A DNA stretch of 55,015 nt from assembly GCF_001461825.1 (NCBI RefSeq), contig NZ_LLZC01000006.1:1-55015 (forward strand). The letters are read 5' to 3'. Of the stretch, positions 42,744 through 54,544 are shown piece after piece (the first letter of the stretch is position 1; every line of letters begins with the position of its first letter). Origin of the DNA: Bacillus velezensis. GTDB lineage: Bacteria; Bacillota; Bacilli; Bacillales; Bacillaceae. Under the pieces are notes generated by a model, which did no database searches, was not told the DNA's origin, and worked only from the letters and a program-made list of their open reading frames with translations. The translations under genes and the position numbers were made by a program.

Positions 42744-42790
42744 AAAAACAAAAGGTGTTCGACGGAATGTTACACGTGAAACACCTTTTG
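42744..42790 (-). terminator. metS terminator
   Basis: An 11-bp stem (CAAAAGGTGTT/AACACCTTTTG) with a 20-base loop, followed by a run of T on the minus strand, just after the metS stop and before yabD. Confidence 0.85.
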
Positions 42791-42797
42791 CATCTAT

Positions 42798-44804
<2,007 letters not shown>

Positions 44805-44813
44805 TCAGAATGT

Positions 44814-44842
44814 CGAAAAGCTCACGCCCAAAGGACGAGAGC
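44814..44842 (-). promoter_or_regulatory. hairpin followed by T4 in the metS leader
   Basis: On the minus strand GCTCTCGTCC and GGGCGTGAGC pair over 10 positions (one mismatch, one G-T) around a TTT loop and are followed by TTTT. It lies between the likely metS promoter and the ribosome site. It has terminator form, so attenuation is possible. Confidence 0.45.
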
Positions 44843-44883
44843 GGTTTTATTTGATATACAATATTGATATTTGTCCTCTATCT

Positions 44884-44911
44884 ATGATACCATCTTAGCC
44901 TTTAAGATCAA
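44884..44911 (-). promoter_or_regulatory. metS promoter candidate (sigma A)
   Basis: TTGATC (44906-44911) and TATCAT (44884-44889) with a 16-bp spacer on the minus strand, giving a leader of about 88 bases. Confidence 0.5.
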
Positions 44912-44979
44912 GGATATATACGTACTGCGCGTAAAAGAGTAAATAAAATTAAAAATTTTTATTGAAATTAAAAAAAGTC

Positions 44980-45008
44980 TTAACATGTCGAAATTTGTCG
45001 TATATAAT
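44980..45008 (+). promoter_or_regulatory. second plus-strand promoter upstream of abrB with two Spo0A boxes in its spacer
   Basis: TTAACA (44980-44985) and TATAAT (45003-45008) lie 17 bp apart. The spacer is TGTCGAA (44986-44992) plus TGTCGTA (44996-45002), two 0A-type boxes 10 bp apart, the same period as the pair at abrB P2. Predicted start near 45015, about 190 bp upstream of P2. Confidence 0.6.
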
Positions 45009-45168
45009 CTACTAATATAAAACATCTTGGTTCGAAAGTCTTGATTTAAAAGGATTTTCAGTAGGATAATAGGTTCGAAAAAGCAGTTAAAAAGCCTGTT
45101 ATTTCAGGATTTCCAAGGCTTTACTTACTATAAGAACTAATTCTTACAAACAATAGCAAACAAAAAGA
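45009..45168 (+). other. non-coding stretch between the two abrB-side promoters
   Basis: AT-rich, with no plus-strand ATG between 45015 and 45201. It holds a repeated GGTTCGAAA (45029-45037, 45072-45080) and an inverted repeat AAAGCC/GGCTTT at 45091-45122. It could be an abrB 5' extension or a small RNA; no coding function is seen. Confidence 0.5.
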
Positions 45169-45197
45169 TTGACGATTATTGGAAACCTTGTTATGCT
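45169..45197 (+). promoter_or_regulatory. main abrB promoter (sigma A)
   Basis: TTGACG (45169-45174) and TATGCT (45192-45197) with 17 bp between. Predicted start near 45204, upstream of a GGGAGGAG ribosome site. Corresponds to P2 of B. subtilis abrB. Confidence 0.85.
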
Positions 45198-45214
45198 AGG
45201 AATGTAAGGAATTT

Positions 45215-45231
45215 TGTCGAATAATGACGAA
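45215..45231 (+). promoter_or_regulatory. tandem Spo0A boxes (operator) in the abrB leader
   Basis: TGTCGAA (45215-45221) and TGACGAA (45225-45231), 10 bp apart, lie about 11-28 bases downstream of the predicted start. This matches the known Spo0A repression site of B. subtilis abrB. Confidence 0.9.
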
Positions 45232-45277
45232 GAAAAATATAAACTACAAATAATTATCTCTCGGGAGGAGACTGTTA

Positions 45278-45562
45278 ATGAAATCTACTGGTATCGTACG
45301 TAAAGTTGATGAACTTGGACGCGTAGTTATCCCTATCGAACTTCGCCGTACACTGGGCATCGCAGAAAAAGACGCTCTTGAAATTTATGTTGATGATGAA
45401 AAAATCATCCTTAAAAAATATAAACCAAACATGACTTGCCAAGTAACTGGTGAAGTTTCTGATGATAACCTTAAACTTGCCGGCGGCAAATTGGTACTCA
45501 GCAAAGAAGGCGCTGAGCAAATCATCTCTGAAATTCAAAACCAGCTTCAAAACCAAAAATAA
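45278..45562 (+). CDS. abrB: transition-state regulator AbrB
   Basis: Global repressor of stationary-phase genes during growth, relieved when Spo0A-P shuts off abrB. The 94-residue protein has the swapped-hairpin DNA-binding domain (STGIVRKVDELGRVVIPIELRRTLGI) and a C-terminal multimerisation region with the single Cys in NMTCQVTGE. It is the only plus-strand protein gene here, divergent from metS and convergent with rsmI. Confidence 0.98.
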   Translation: MKSTGIVRKVDELGRVVIPIELRRTLGIAEKDALEIYVDDEKIILKKYKPNMTCQVTGEVSDDNLKLAGGKLVLSKEGAEQIISEIQNQLQNQK

Positions 45563-45577
45563 GCTATTTCATACAAA

Positions 45578-45612
45578 AACCGTTCTTGTTACGACACAAG
45601 AACGGTTTTTTT
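45578..45612. terminator. bidirectional terminator between abrB and rsmI
   Basis: A 12-bp perfect stem AACCGTTCTTGT/ACAAGAACGGTT with a 6-base loop; T7 follows on the plus strand and a run ending AAAAA (T tract for the minus strand) precedes it. It serves both convergent genes. Confidence 0.92.
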
Positions 45613-46492
45613 ATGATTGAATGTGATAAGCGTCATAAATCTCGCGTTTCGGCACGTCCCGATCTACCGCTGTTTGTTTTATGGCCTGTTTGGAAGAAGA
45701 TCCTTCATTTATGTAATGCTCCACATGTTCTTTCTCAGAAAGCTCCGTCCACCAAGGCTTTTCCTCTTCATCCGGTTCAGCGGTTTGATTTCCTTCGACA
45801 ACGAGACAGAACTCACCGCGGATTTGATCTTCATTTGCCCATTCAATCACCTCGGCGATGGTTCCTCTGATGAATTCCTCGTACTTTTTCGTTAATTCTC
45901 TCGTGACGGCGATGGTTCGATTACCCAAAACGTCATGCATTGCTGTTAATGTTTCTTTTAATCTGTGCGGCGCTTCGTAAAATATCATCGTTTCCTGCCG
46001 TTTTTTCAGGAGTTCGAGTTCTTTCTTCTTTTCTTTTTTCTGTCTGTTTAAAAATCCGTAGAAGAAAAACGGCTGCGGGGTGATGCCTGATGCGGTCAGC
46101 GCGGTTAATGCCGCATTTGCACCCGGAAGCGGAACGACATATCCGCCGATTTGGGTGAAATCTCTCACAATCTCAGCCCCCGGGTCGGAAATTGTCGGCA
46201 TGCCGGCATCACTGACCAATGCCACATTCTTTCCGCTTTTCAGCCATTCAATGATTTTATGGCCGCTGCTTTCTTTATTATGTTCATGATAGCTGATGAG
46301 AGATGTGTCTATGTCATAAACATGGCACAGCTTTTTCGTCTGTCTCGTATCTTCGGCAGCTATGACATCGGCCGATTTCAGCGTCTCTACTGCACGAAAG
46401 GTCATGTCCTCCAAATTGCCGATTGGTGTAGGAACAAGGTACAGAGTTCCCATTTCAGATTTTCCGTTAAAACTCATCTGGCGTCTTAACAT
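45611..46492 (-). CDS. rsmI: 16S rRNA 2'-O-ribose C1402 methyltransferase RsmI
   Basis: SAM-dependent class III methyltransferase acting on 16S rRNA C1402 (yabC). The 293-residue sequence shows LYLVPTPIGNLEDMTFRAVE, AAEDTRQTKKL, VALVSDAGMPTISDPG and VVPLPGANAALTAL. AGGAGG lies six bases before the ATG. Its start overlaps yazA by 26 bp. Confidence 0.96.
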   Translation of the reverse strand: MLRRQMSFNGKSEMGTLYLVPTPIGNLEDMTFRAVETLKSADVIAAEDTRQTKKLCHVYDIDTSLISYHEHNKESSGHKIIEWLKSGKNVALVSDAGMPTISDPGAEIVRDFTQIGGYVVPLPGANAALTALTASGITPQPFFFYGFLNRQKKEKKKELELLKKRQETMIFYEAPHRLKETLTAMHDVLGNRTIAVTRELTKKYEEFIRGTIAEVIEWANEDQIRGEFCLVVEGNQTAEPDEEEKPWWTELSEKEHVEHYINEGSSSKQAIKQTAVDRDVPKREIYDAYHIQS

Positions 46493-46766
46493 ATACAGCC
46501 TCCTTGCTGCGTCGTTTTTCTTCTATATATTGCTCTTTTTTCTTTCGGGTCAGCTGTTTAAAACGGTATTCCGCCTGCATCGCTTCCCGTTTTGTTTCAA
46601 ATGATTCCGCATGGCATAACGAAACCGGCCTCCGCGCCCTTGTGTACTTCGCGCCCTTTCCCTCATTGTGGGTTTTCAGCCGTTTTTGCAGATCATTTGT
46701 ATAACCGGCATACAGACTGTTGTCATTGCACAGCAGCACATAAAAGAAATGACTATTTGTCTCCAT
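46467..46766 (-). CDS. yazA: GIY-YIG nuclease-superfamily protein YazA
   Basis: A 99-residue UPF0213 protein with a minimal GIY-YIG fold ([29 protein letters not shown], then KYTRARRPV and [12 protein letters not shown]). Nuclease activity is not established for this small family. The start at 46766 matches B. subtilis and overlaps yabB by 14 bp; the ribosome site is weak, so translation is probably coupled. Confidence 0.9.
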   Translation of the reverse strand: METNSHFFYVLLCNDNSLYAGYTNDLQKRLKTHNEGKGAKYTRARRPVSLCHAESFETKREAMQAEYRFKQLTRKKKEQYIEEKRRSKEAVYVKTPDEF

Positions 46767-47496
46767 ATAAAATCGTGCGGATCTCTTTCGTATATTCATT
46801 TTGTTCATTGTATACGAACAGCGGGGGAAGAATTTTGAGATCAGGGCGGCCGCCTTTAATTCCTTCAACCAAAATGGTATTCGCTTCTTTACCTTGTTTC
46901 GGATAAATAAACTGAACCCGTTTCGGTTCTATTCGGTACGCTTTCATTAATTCAAAGATTTCCAAAAGCCTCCCCGGCCGATGAACGAGAGCCGCTTTTC
47001 CGCCTTGCTTCAGCAGTTTGCTGCTGACGGAAATCACATCTTCAAGCGTGCAAAGGATTTCGTGCCTTGCGATTCTGAGATGCTCGTTCAGGTTCTGCTC
47101 CGCTTCTTTCGGTGTTTTAAAATAAGGCGGATTGCAGGTGACAACATCATATTTATTATGTCCGAGTCTTTCCGGCATATTTTTCAGATCATCATGAATG
47201 AGACTGATCTGACCGCCCAGCCCGTTGTATTCCACGCTTCGGAGCGCCATATCATACAAGCGTTCCTGAATTTCAACCCCGGTGATATCGGCTTTTGACC
47301 TTGTGCTGAGCAAAAGCGGCACAATGCCGTTCCCCGTGCATAAATCAACGATGTTCCCCTTTTGAATCGGAACGTATGCAAACTTAGACAGCAGCACGGC
47401 ATCTAATGAAAAAGCGAAAACCGTCGGACTCTGTACTATTTTCATATCCTCTGCTAATAAGTAATCCAATCTTTCATCATCACGTAATGAAACCAT
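46753..47496 (-). CDS. yabB: tRNA1(Val) A37 N6-methyltransferase-like protein (YabB/TrmN6)
   Basis: A 247-residue Rossmann methyltransferase. The SAM-binding segment is [28 protein letters not shown] and the adenine-N6 catalytic motif is NPPYF in [16 protein letters not shown]. Family assignment to TrmN6 is by similarity; the tRNA target is inferred. It heads yabB-yazA-rsmI, just after the yabA terminator. Confidence 0.93.
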   Translation of the reverse strand: MVSLRDDERLDYLLAEDMKIVQSPTVFAFSLDAVLLSKFAYVPIQKGNIVDLCTGNGIVPLLLSTRSKADITGVEIQERLYDMALRSVEYNGLGGQISLIHDDLKNMPERLGHNKYDVVTCNPPYFKTPKEAEQNLNEHLRIARHEILCTLEDVISVSSKLLKQGGKAALVHRPGRLLEIFELMKAYRIEPKRVQFIYPKQGKEANTILVEGIKGGRPDLKILPPLFVYNEQNEYTKEIRTILYGDK

Positions 47497-47522
47497 AATC
47501 TTATTCCTTTCGGCACTCTTTG

Positions 47523-47550
47523 AAAAAGGCTTCCGACATCAGCGGAAGCC
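47523..47550 (-). terminator. yabA terminator
   Basis: Stem GGCTTCCG/CGGAAGCC with a 7-base loop, then T5 on the minus strand, just after the yabA stop. Confidence 0.88.
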
Positions 47551-47556
47551 TTTTCC

Positions 47557-47916
47557 TTATTTTTTATTTAAGAAGGACAGACAAAAAAGGCAATCTCCCT
47601 TGCGGACGCTCCCATAATGGACGTTGCAAATATGAAAGCCTTCTTGATACAGCCGGGCCAGATTGTCGTACCCTTCTCCTATATCACTCTGCTCTGCCTT
47701 CTGTGTTTTTGTTTCTTTCTGATCGGCTTTGAATTTCTCAATTTGCTCTGTCGTGTCATCAAGCCGCTTACGCAAATGCTTATTTTCAAGCTGAAGATGG
47801 TGATTCTCTTCAATCATTTCGCCGATATGCTGCTTTAAGTCACCCAGCTGACGATACAGCGAACCGATTTGTTCCTCCAGGTTTATGACAGTATCAAATA
47901 ACTCTTTTTTATCCAA
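47557..47916 (-). CDS. yabA: replication initiation control protein YabA
   Basis: Negative regulator of DnaA-dependent initiation; bridges DnaA and DnaN. The 119-residue protein has an N-terminal coiled coil (about 1-60, [20 protein letters not shown]) and a C-terminal metal-binding domain with HICNVHYGS and CLFC. The TTG at 47916 (GAGGTG seven bases upstream) gives the known N-terminus; the frame to 47982 would run into yaaT. Confidence 0.96.
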   Translation of the reverse strand: MDKKELFDTVINLEEQIGSLYRQLGDLKQHIGEMIEENHHLQLENKHLRKRLDDTTEQIEKFKADQKETKTQKAEQSDIGEGYDNLARLYQEGFHICNVHYGSVRKGDCLFCLSFLNKK

Positions 47917-47930
47917 GGTTCCACACCTCG

Positions 47931-48758
47931 TTAATCTGTGGTTTGTGCGGATACGACGCCCTCTTCCAAGAGCTCTTCCCAAGTATATTCTATCACTTTT
48001 TCACGATTCTTCAGTTCCACCTGAAGCACCCGTTCCAGAATATTAAGACCGACAACCTTTGCGGGGCCGTTTGCCGTCGTAATCATTTCGCCTAAATCCG
48101 GCAGCTGTTCTTTTGCCGTCTCATACTCATCATTTTCGTACTTCAAACAGCACATCAAACGGCCGCACAGACCGGAAATCTTCGTTGGGTTCAACGATAA
48201 ATTTTGATCCTTCGCCATTTTGATGGACACCGGTTCAAAATCACCGAGGAACGTGGAGCAGCAAAGCATTCTCCCGCATGGTCCGATACCGCCGAGCATT
48301 TTCGCCTCGTCCCTCACCCCGATTTGGCGCAATTCGATTCTCGTTTTAAAGATAGAAGCCAAGTCTTTGACCAATTCCCTGAAATCAACCCGTCCGTCTG
48401 CTGTAAAGTAAAAAATGACTTTATTGCGGTCAAATGTAAACTCAACATCAACCAGCTTCATATCTAAGCCGTGGTCAGCCACTTTTTTCTGACAGACTTC
48501 AAAAGCGGACAGGGCCTCCTGTTTGTTTTCTTCTACAATGAGAAGATCGCGTTCATCAGCAACGCGTATGACCTTTCGAAGCGGAAGCACAACATCATGC
48601 TCGTCCACTTGTTTATTTGCGATGACAACCTGCCCGTATTCGACACCTCTTACGGTTTCAACAATGACGCAGCTGTCTTGTTCTATATCAAATCCGTTCG
48701 GATCAAAATAATAAATTTTTCCCGCTTTTTTAAAGCGGACGCCTATTACGTTGTACAA
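47931..48758 (-). CDS. ricT: RicT (YaaT), Fe-S RNA-maturation and sporulation factor
   Basis: A 275-residue PSP1-domain protein. Cysteine-rich stretches [13 protein letters not shown] and [13 protein letters not shown] are the ligands for the iron-sulfur clusters of the B. subtilis RicA-RicF-RicT complex. That complex guides RNase Y processing and stimulates the Spo0A phosphorelay and biofilm formation. It lies 2 bp after holB. Confidence 0.95.
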   Translation of the reverse strand: MYNVIGVRFKKAGKIYYFDPNGFDIEQDSCVIVETVRGVEYGQVVIANKQVDEHDVVLPLRKVIRVADERDLLIVEENKQEALSAFEVCQKKVADHGLDMKLVDVEFTFDRNKVIFYFTADGRVDFRELVKDLASIFKTRIELRQIGVRDEAKMLGGIGPCGRMLCCSTFLGDFEPVSIKMAKDQNLSLNPTKISGLCGRLMCCLKYENDEYETAKEQLPDLGEMITTANGPAKVVGLNILERVLQVELKNREKVIEYTWEELLEEGVVSAQTTD

Positions 48759-48760
48759 GC

Positions 48761-49750
48761 TTATCCCTCCTGCAACGTTAACACCAAGTGCTCCATTAAT
48801 CCCTGCACATTCACATTGGAATGAAGCCGTTTTTTTGCTTCTAAAACAGCGAGAATTTGGTTCGTAACGCTTTGTTGTGTAAATTGCAGCGCATGCTGTT
48901 TTATTGATTGGAATAAGTCTTGATAAATCAGTTTATCTTCATTTCCAATTTGGATGGATAATACATCACGGTATATCAATAAGAGCATATCAAGACCCAT
49001 TTCTTGATGGGTTTTTTCTTTGAAAAAGGGCACCCACTGATCCTGAATGAAGAAAAAGGCATGTCCTTTCCGCTGATGTAAGACTTCATACAATTTTATC
49101 ACTTTCGCTCTGGACTCTGCAAACTCATCATTTCGACTTAATTCGACTGCTTCCGCAATATTATTTGTCATATTTGCTAAGAGCCGGGCCATGTGAGGGC
49201 TCACTTCCTGTTCAATCAGTCTTTCTTCTATGGCTTTCGGCTGAAGCGGCTGGAACGGAAGAACCTGACATCTCGAAACGATGGTATCCAGTATTCGGTG
49301 GAGCTGCTCAGTAATAAGAATTGCGATGGTGTCTTGACTCGGCTCCTCTAAAAATTTCAGCAGACTGTTTGCCGCATTTGTCGTCATTTGATCCGCATGG
49401 GATATAATGTACAGCTTTTTATGCGATTCCAGTCCTGTTTTGGAAAACTCTTCCTGAAGCGATTGGATCTGAGCCTTTTTAATGGATAATCCGTCGGGCT
49501 GAACCACATGCAGGTCGGGATGGTTTCCGGATTCGATACGCTTACAGTTCCGGCATTCCCCGCAAGGCTCAGTCCCGTCTTCAAGGCAAAAAAAGCTTTT
49601 TGCGAGAAGCAGTGCGGCATCCAATTTGCCCGTACCTTTTTTGCCTTCAAACAGATATGCGTGAGAAAGCCTTTTCTTTTCAATGCTGTTATGCAAAAGC
49701 CTCATCACTCTGGGCTGCTGCCCGGTCATTTCCTTCCATGATATTGCCAT
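48761..49750 (-). CDS. holB: DNA polymerase III delta' subunit
   Basis: Clamp-loader subunit, 329 residues, AAA+ fold. It has a degenerate P-loop GKKGTGKLDAALL, a four-cysteine zinc module (C-EDGTEPCGECRNCKRIESG), a TNAANSLLKFLEEP segment and the arginine-finger region LDTIVSRCQVLPF. It lies between yaaR and ricT. Confidence 0.95.
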   Translation of the reverse strand: MAISWKEMTGQQPRVMRLLHNSIEKKRLSHAYLFEGKKGTGKLDAALLLAKSFFCLEDGTEPCGECRNCKRIESGNHPDLHVVQPDGLSIKKAQIQSLQEEFSKTGLESHKKLYIISHADQMTTNAANSLLKFLEEPSQDTIAILITEQLHRILDTIVSRCQVLPFQPLQPKAIEERLIEQEVSPHMARLLANMTNNIAEAVELSRNDEFAESRAKVIKLYEVLHQRKGHAFFFIQDQWVPFFKEKTHQEMGLDMLLLIYRDVLSIQIGNEDKLIYQDLFQSIKQHALQFTQQSVTNQILAVLEAKKRLHSNVNVQGLMEHLVLTLQEG

Positions 49751-49761
49751 TGTATCACTCT

Positions 49762-50202
49762 CTATGTGTAAAGGTTAATCAATAAACCTTTTATTTCTCC
49801 GATTCGATCCAGCAAATCAATTGCCGGTTTTTCCTGATCTAACATTTCTTCCGTCAGCTGAAGCAGTTTTTCATCTATTTCTTTCACAAGCCCCAGAGTC
49901 CGGCTGCTGCCGTACAAGTCAAAGCTTTTCTCCGTCTCATGCGATAATCCGCTGTCTACGGCCTCTTTTACAAAGCGTTTTACCAATCCTTTGAATTTCG
50001 CTAAGTCTTTAAAGTTTCTCGACTTCGTCAGCCTTTTCCCGAACGTTTCTATATCCGTTAAGAACCTGCTCAGCTGATCAAATTTCAGCTTGCTGCTTTG
50101 GCTGTCCATTGAACTTTTAAACGTTCCGGAAAGCTCTGCCGCTTTATAAGCAGGCTGCTGCTTTTTCTCAATAAATGTACGTAAGTCAGAATTTATTTTC
50201 AC
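49762..50202 (-). CDS. yaaR: conserved DUF327 protein YaaR
   Basis: A 146-residue soluble, mostly helical protein of the YaaR family (FLTDIETFGKRLTKSRNFKDLAKFKGLVKRFVKEAV, IDLLDRIGEIKGLLINLY). Function unknown. It is locked between darA and holB, as in B. subtilis. Confidence 0.9.
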   Translation of the reverse strand: MKINSDLRTFIEKKQQPAYKAAELSGTFKSSMDSQSSKLKFDQLSRFLTDIETFGKRLTKSRNFKDLAKFKGLVKRFVKEAVDSGLSHETEKSFDLYGSSRTLGLVKEIDEKLLQLTEEMLDQEKPAIDLLDRIGEIKGLLINLYT

Positions 50203-50214
50203 GTCGTCAAATCC

Positions 50215-50547
<333 letters not shown>

Positions 50548-50589
50548 CTAGGCCCCCTTTAGGTTGGAAAGAACATTGTCGTTACATTC

Positions 50590-50618
50590 ATTATAGCAAC
50601 TTATGAGAAACAGGTCAC
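50590..50618 (-). promoter_or_regulatory. darA promoter candidate (sigma A)
   Basis: TATAAT (50590-50595) with GTGACC (50613-50618) 17 bp upstream on the minus strand, between tmk and darA. Confidence 0.5.
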
Positions 50619-51253
50619 AACTGAATTTTTTTCAATGCTTCATTTATCACTTGAAGTGCGTCCTGAATGACGAGTTCCTTCTTTTTCGATGCGTCGATTG
50701 TCTGGAATCTTTCCGGAAAACGCTGCATTACCTTTTGGTATCCTTCCCGTACTTTCGTGTGAAAGTGCAGGGCCTCAAGATCGAGACGATTCTTTTCTCT
50801 TGAATCATTCGACGTAATCCGTTTCAACCCTTCTTCCGGCTCAATAGAAAAATAGATGGTGACATCAGGCATCGTATCGCCGATTGCAAACTGGTTGATA
50901 GAAAGAACTTCATCAATCCCGAGCCCTCTCGCATAGCCTTGATAAGCCAGCGAACTGTCGATGAAACGATCGCACAGCACAATGCGCCCTTCTTTCAATG
51001 CAGGCTGCACCTTTTCGGCTAAATGCTGTCTTCTCGCCGCAGCGTAAAGCAGTGCCTCCGTTTTTGCATCCATCAGTGTATTGTTTTTATTTAAGATCAC
51101 TTCTCTGATCTGTTCCGCAATGTCGATGCCGCCCGGTTCTCTTGTCGCTGTCACCGGAAGCCCCTCTGCCGACAGAATCTCTTTCATTTCCTGAAGCACA
51201 GTCGTTTTCCCTGCACCTTCAGGACCTTCAAATGTTATAAATAAACCGCTCAT
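50615..51253 (-). CDS. tmk: thymidylate kinase
   Basis: Phosphorylates dTMP to dTDP. The 212-residue enzyme has the P-loop [13 protein letters not shown], the DR(Y/H)-type motif [19 protein letters not shown] and TREPGG. It overlaps yaaO by 4 bp. Confidence 0.97.
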   Translation of the reverse strand: MSGLFITFEGPEGAGKTTVLQEMKEILSAEGLPVTATREPGGIDIAEQIREVILNKNNTLMDAKTEALLYAAARRQHLAEKVQPALKEGRIVLCDRFIDSSLAYQGYARGLGIDEVLSINQFAIGDTMPDVTIYFSIEPEEGLKRITSNDSREKNRLDLEALHFHTKVREGYQKVMQRFPERFQTIDASKKKELVIQDALQVINEALKKIQL

Positions 51254-52683
51254 GATTTCTCCTCTTCTATATAGACAAGTAATTGTTCCCCGTTTAACAA
51301 GCCTTGAATATGCGCGTCCATGCCGATTAAACGGGAAAGCTTTTGTACGATCTCTTCTGTTATCCGTTCTCCGTCCATGATCAGCGGAATTCCCGGCGGA
51401 TAAGGAATAATGTTCCCCGCATGCAAGCGCCCGGCCGCCTTATTTATATCTGCAGGCTCTTTTGTAAACTTCCGCATCTCATTTTGCGGATATTCAAGTG
51501 TCGAAATGGACGGAAATGTCCAATTCACGGCATCCGGCAATTTATCAGGCGGTGTTTTCTCCAGTTTCTGCTGTATGTTTCTTACGGTTTCCTGTTCTAT
51601 CATCCGCCGGCCGCCTATCGGCAGTACGAGCAATACTTGGTACTCGTCAGCCAGCTCGGCAACAATGTCTTCACTCTCCAAAATACGTTGTAATGAATAG
51701 CCGGAATGTCCGAGCTTTGACCGAAGAATTAATTTTAACGGGTCCGCCCGCAGCCCATATCCGGAAGGCTCGATTATTTCAATAGAAGAAATTGATGCGA
51801 ACCTTCGTTTGATTTTCTCAATGTGCTCCATATGAACGGGAAGTGTCCCTTTTTCAGCAATATCCTGCACATAAGCGCGCGCCGTATCTAAAGATGCCAT
51901 AATCGGGTATGACGGGCTGCTGCTTTGCAGACTGCTTATATAATAAGTTAATCGGTCTCTGTCAATTCTGGTGCTGTTCAAATGAAAGTAAGACCCCATC
52001 GTCATAGCCGGAAGCGTTTTATGAGCCGATTGAACAACGGCGTCCGCCCCCATAGCCAATGATGAAGGCGGGAAAGGCTGGCCTAACACAAAGTGAGCCC
52101 CATGAGCCTCATCCACCAGTACAGGAACGCCGTATGAATGGGCTTTTTTAACTGCCGCAGTCAAATCGGCGGCGTGTCCGTAGTAAGTCGGATTGGTCAG
52201 AACAAGTCCTTTCGCGTTCGGATATGACGCCAGCGCTTTTTCGATGACTGAAAGGGATACATGTGCCGGCACATGCACGTTTTCATCGATTTCCGGCAAC
52301 AAATAAACCGGCTTGGCTCCGGCCAATGCCGCCGCATGGAAAACAGACTTGTGACAATTACGCTGGATCAGAATGGGTTCACCCGGTTCACAAACAGCTA
52401 AAATCATCGCCAGATTGCCGGCGGTCGTTCCATTGACGAGAAAGAAACTTTCCTGAGAGCCGTAAAATCTGCTCACCAAATCCTGCGCTTCCTTAATGAC
52501 CCCCGTCGGGTGGTGCAAGTCATCAAGACCCGTGATCTCAGTCATATCAATAGATAAAAGAGATTGATATACAGATTTGGCTTCATCAAAAAAGACATCT
52601 CCATTGTGATGTCCCGGAACATGAAAAGAATACGTATTTCGGTGCGCATGCTTCATCAGCGCTGTATATAAAGGTGTGTCCAT
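51250..52683 (-). CDS. yaaO: Orn/Lys/Arg decarboxylase-family PLP protein YaaO
   Basis: A 477-residue fold-type I PLP enzyme. It shows [21 protein letters not shown] and the PLP lysine in [19 protein letters not shown], then a C-terminal domain with [14 protein letters not shown]. Similar to basic amino-acid decarboxylases, but the substrate has not been settled for this paralogue. The start follows AAAGGA at a rather long 11 bases. Confidence 0.9.
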   Translation of the reverse strand: MDTPLYTALMKHAHRNTYSFHVPGHHNGDVFFDEAKSVYQSLLSIDMTEITGLDDLHHPTGVIKEAQDLVSRFYGSQESFFLVNGTTAGNLAMILAVCEPGEPILIQRNCHKSVFHAAALAGAKPVYLLPEIDENVHVPAHVSLSVIEKALASYPNAKGLVLTNPTYYGHAADLTAAVKKAHSYGVPVLVDEAHGAHFVLGQPFPPSSLAMGADAVVQSAHKTLPAMTMGSYFHLNSTRIDRDRLTYYISSLQSSSPSYPIMASLDTARAYVQDIAEKGTLPVHMEHIEKIKRRFASISSIEIIEPSGYGLRADPLKLILRSKLGHSGYSLQRILESEDIVAELADEYQVLLVLPIGGRRMIEQETVRNIQQKLEKTPPDKLPDAVNWTFPSISTLEYPQNEMRKFTKEPADINKAAGRLHAGNIIPYPPGIPLIMDGERITEEIVQKLSRLIGMDAHIQGLLNGEQLLVYIEEEKS

Positions 52684-52760
52684 TTTTAAACAAATCCTTT
52701 GCCTGTCTTTCTTATTATATCGTGACTGCGAGCCAACTTAAAGCTAAGACTTTTTGCCAT

Positions 52761-53879
52761 CTAGCCGTTATCCCGGCCGGCCCCCATATCACGCAGCTTC
52801 TTTTTTAAATCGCCTTCCATGATAACAAGCTCCTCCTCGGCACGCCTGCGTTTCATCCTGCCTTCTTCTTGAATAGACATGATTTCTTCAAGTGTGCTGA
52901 CTAAGCTTTCCTGCACTTTTTTGAGGGTCTCTGCCTCAACAAGCCCGCGCTCATTAGCTTTGGCGGTCTCGACTGTACTTGTTTTCAGAAGTTCGGCGTT
53001 TTTCAGCAGCAATTGATTTGTCGTATCCGCCGCCTTCTGCTGCACATCTGCCGCACTCCGCTGCCTCATAAGCGTCAGCGCGATGGCGACTTGATTCTTC
53101 CATAAAGGAATAGCCGTAACAATGGAGGACTGAATTTTCTCTGCCAGTGCCTGATTCGTGTTTTGAATCAGGCGGATTTGCGGCGCACTCTGGAGCGTAA
53201 TCTGCCTGCTCAGCAGCAGATCATGCACCCTCTTATCCAGACGGTCGGCAAACTGGCGAAGATCATTCACTTCCTGCGCGGCCATTTGATTGTGTTCTTG
53301 TAATTCGGCTTTTCTTGCCGCTTCGGGTATCAGCTTTGTTTTCAGCTCATCTAATTTTAATTCCCCCGCTGCTATATACATAGTTAAATCAGAAAAGTAT
53401 TGTTTATTTTGGGCGTACAGCTGATCTAACAATTTATTGTCACTCAACAGCACATTTTTAGAATGTTCCAGCCTTCTGCTGATACGGTCAATCTGCACAC
53501 TTGTCTTTTGATATTTCGAAAGCACTTCCTGCACAGAACCGGATACCCTTTTAAACAGCCGGGCGAAAAACCCTTTGTTCTTCATCTGCAGATCATCGGG
53601 GTTTACCTGGTCAAGCTTCAGCATCAAATCAGCCAGTATCTGTCCCATCTCTCCTGCATCTTTTCTTTGCACGTGCTCTATCATCGTGTGGGAAAATTCC
53701 AGAAGATTCGCCTGCGCCTGTGAACCAAACAGAACAATGCTTTGCATATTCCCAGGATCCAGTTTTTCAGCGAGCTGAAGTGCCGCTTCTCTTGTTTCTT
53801 CCGGCAGCGTATCTGCAAGCTTTAGAGGGGTCTGGTCATTTTGGGCGTCCATGCTGTCGTCGGAACGGTCTTTGGCCAT
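52761..53879 (-). CDS. yaaN: TelA-family (toxic anion resistance-like) protein YaaN
   Basis: A 372-residue soluble, largely helical/coiled-coil protein of the TelA family (LLDQLYAQNKQYFSDLTMYIAAGELKLDEL, IVTAIPLWKNQVAIALTLMRQ). TelA proteins were named for tellurite resistance, but the physiological role is unknown. It is encoded 15 bp after xpaC, the partner with which it co-occurs across Firmicutes. Confidence 0.9.
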   Translation of the reverse strand: MAKDRSDDSMDAQNDQTPLKLADTLPEETREAALQLAEKLDPGNMQSIVLFGSQAQANLLEFSHTMIEHVQRKDAGEMGQILADLMLKLDQVNPDDLQMKNKGFFARLFKRVSGSVQEVLSKYQKTSVQIDRISRRLEHSKNVLLSDNKLLDQLYAQNKQYFSDLTMYIAAGELKLDELKTKLIPEAARKAELQEHNQMAAQEVNDLRQFADRLDKRVHDLLLSRQITLQSAPQIRLIQNTNQALAEKIQSSIVTAIPLWKNQVAIALTLMRQRSAADVQQKAADTTNQLLLKNAELLKTSTVETAKANERGLVEAETLKKVQESLVSTLEEIMSIQEEGRMKRRRAEEELVIMEGDLKKKLRDMGAGRDNG

Positions 53880-53894
53880 TTCCTTCTTCCTTTC

Positions 53895-54509
53895 TTATTT
53901 TCTCAGTGAATGCTTTGCCATATCTAATTCAAAGTGCAGGTCGTCGATGTCCTCCTTCATCAGTTCATGAAGATCCTCTTCCAGCCTTCTGGAAAGCTCT
54001 GCTAGAGTCATCCTCGTCTCACTCAAGGACATTGATAAATCTTTATTTTTTCGCGGCTGTGAGGAGAGCAGAGCATACTTTTCCGTCAGTTCCACAACAG
54101 AATCAAGCGTTTGATAATAGAAACGCTCTGCCTGATAAAAACGCTTCGGCTCCTGCTTTGTGAGCAGATATATTCGTCGGGTTATCCGCAGTATCTCTGC
54201 ATTCTGCTTCAGCATTTGTATACTTTTAGAGCGAAAAAGCGCCCTGCGTAATCGAATGATTTTGCCCTTTGCTTCCTCAAGATTTTCCTTGATATAAGCA
54301 TATTCTTTTCTTGTCAGCCGGTGTTTTTTTAAAAAGAGACGCTTCGCATTCCACAGACCGGCCGCACTGACTGCGGCTCCGCTGGCTGCCCCGTATAAAA
54401 GCGAATACAGAAAAGGCTGATGCCCTATCGTAAAGAAGGTTATCCCCGCTAATACAAAAACTGTGCTGCCGCAAAGCGTCCATTTCATATATTGAATAAA
54501 CGGTTTCAT
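53895..54509 (-). CDS. xpaC: XpaC family membrane protein
   Basis: A 204-residue protein with two N-terminal membrane segments (about 10-27 and 30-50) and a long helical cytoplasmic part. Named in B. subtilis for hydrolysis of bromo-chloro-indolyl phosphate, a phenotype that may be indirect. Encoded with yaaN (TelA), the usual pairing. Confidence 0.88.
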   Translation of the reverse strand: MKPFIQYMKWTLCGSTVFVLAGITFFTIGHQPFLYSLLYGAASGAAVSAAGLWNAKRLFLKKHRLTRKEYAYIKENLEEAKGKIIRLRRALFRSKSIQMLKQNAEILRITRRIYLLTKQEPKRFYQAERFYYQTLDSVVELTEKYALLSSQPRKNKDLSMSLSETRMTLAELSRRLEEDLHELMKEDIDDLHFELDMAKHSLRK

Positions 54510-54544
54510 ACTTGATCGACTCCTATTTATTCACTTTTATCAGT

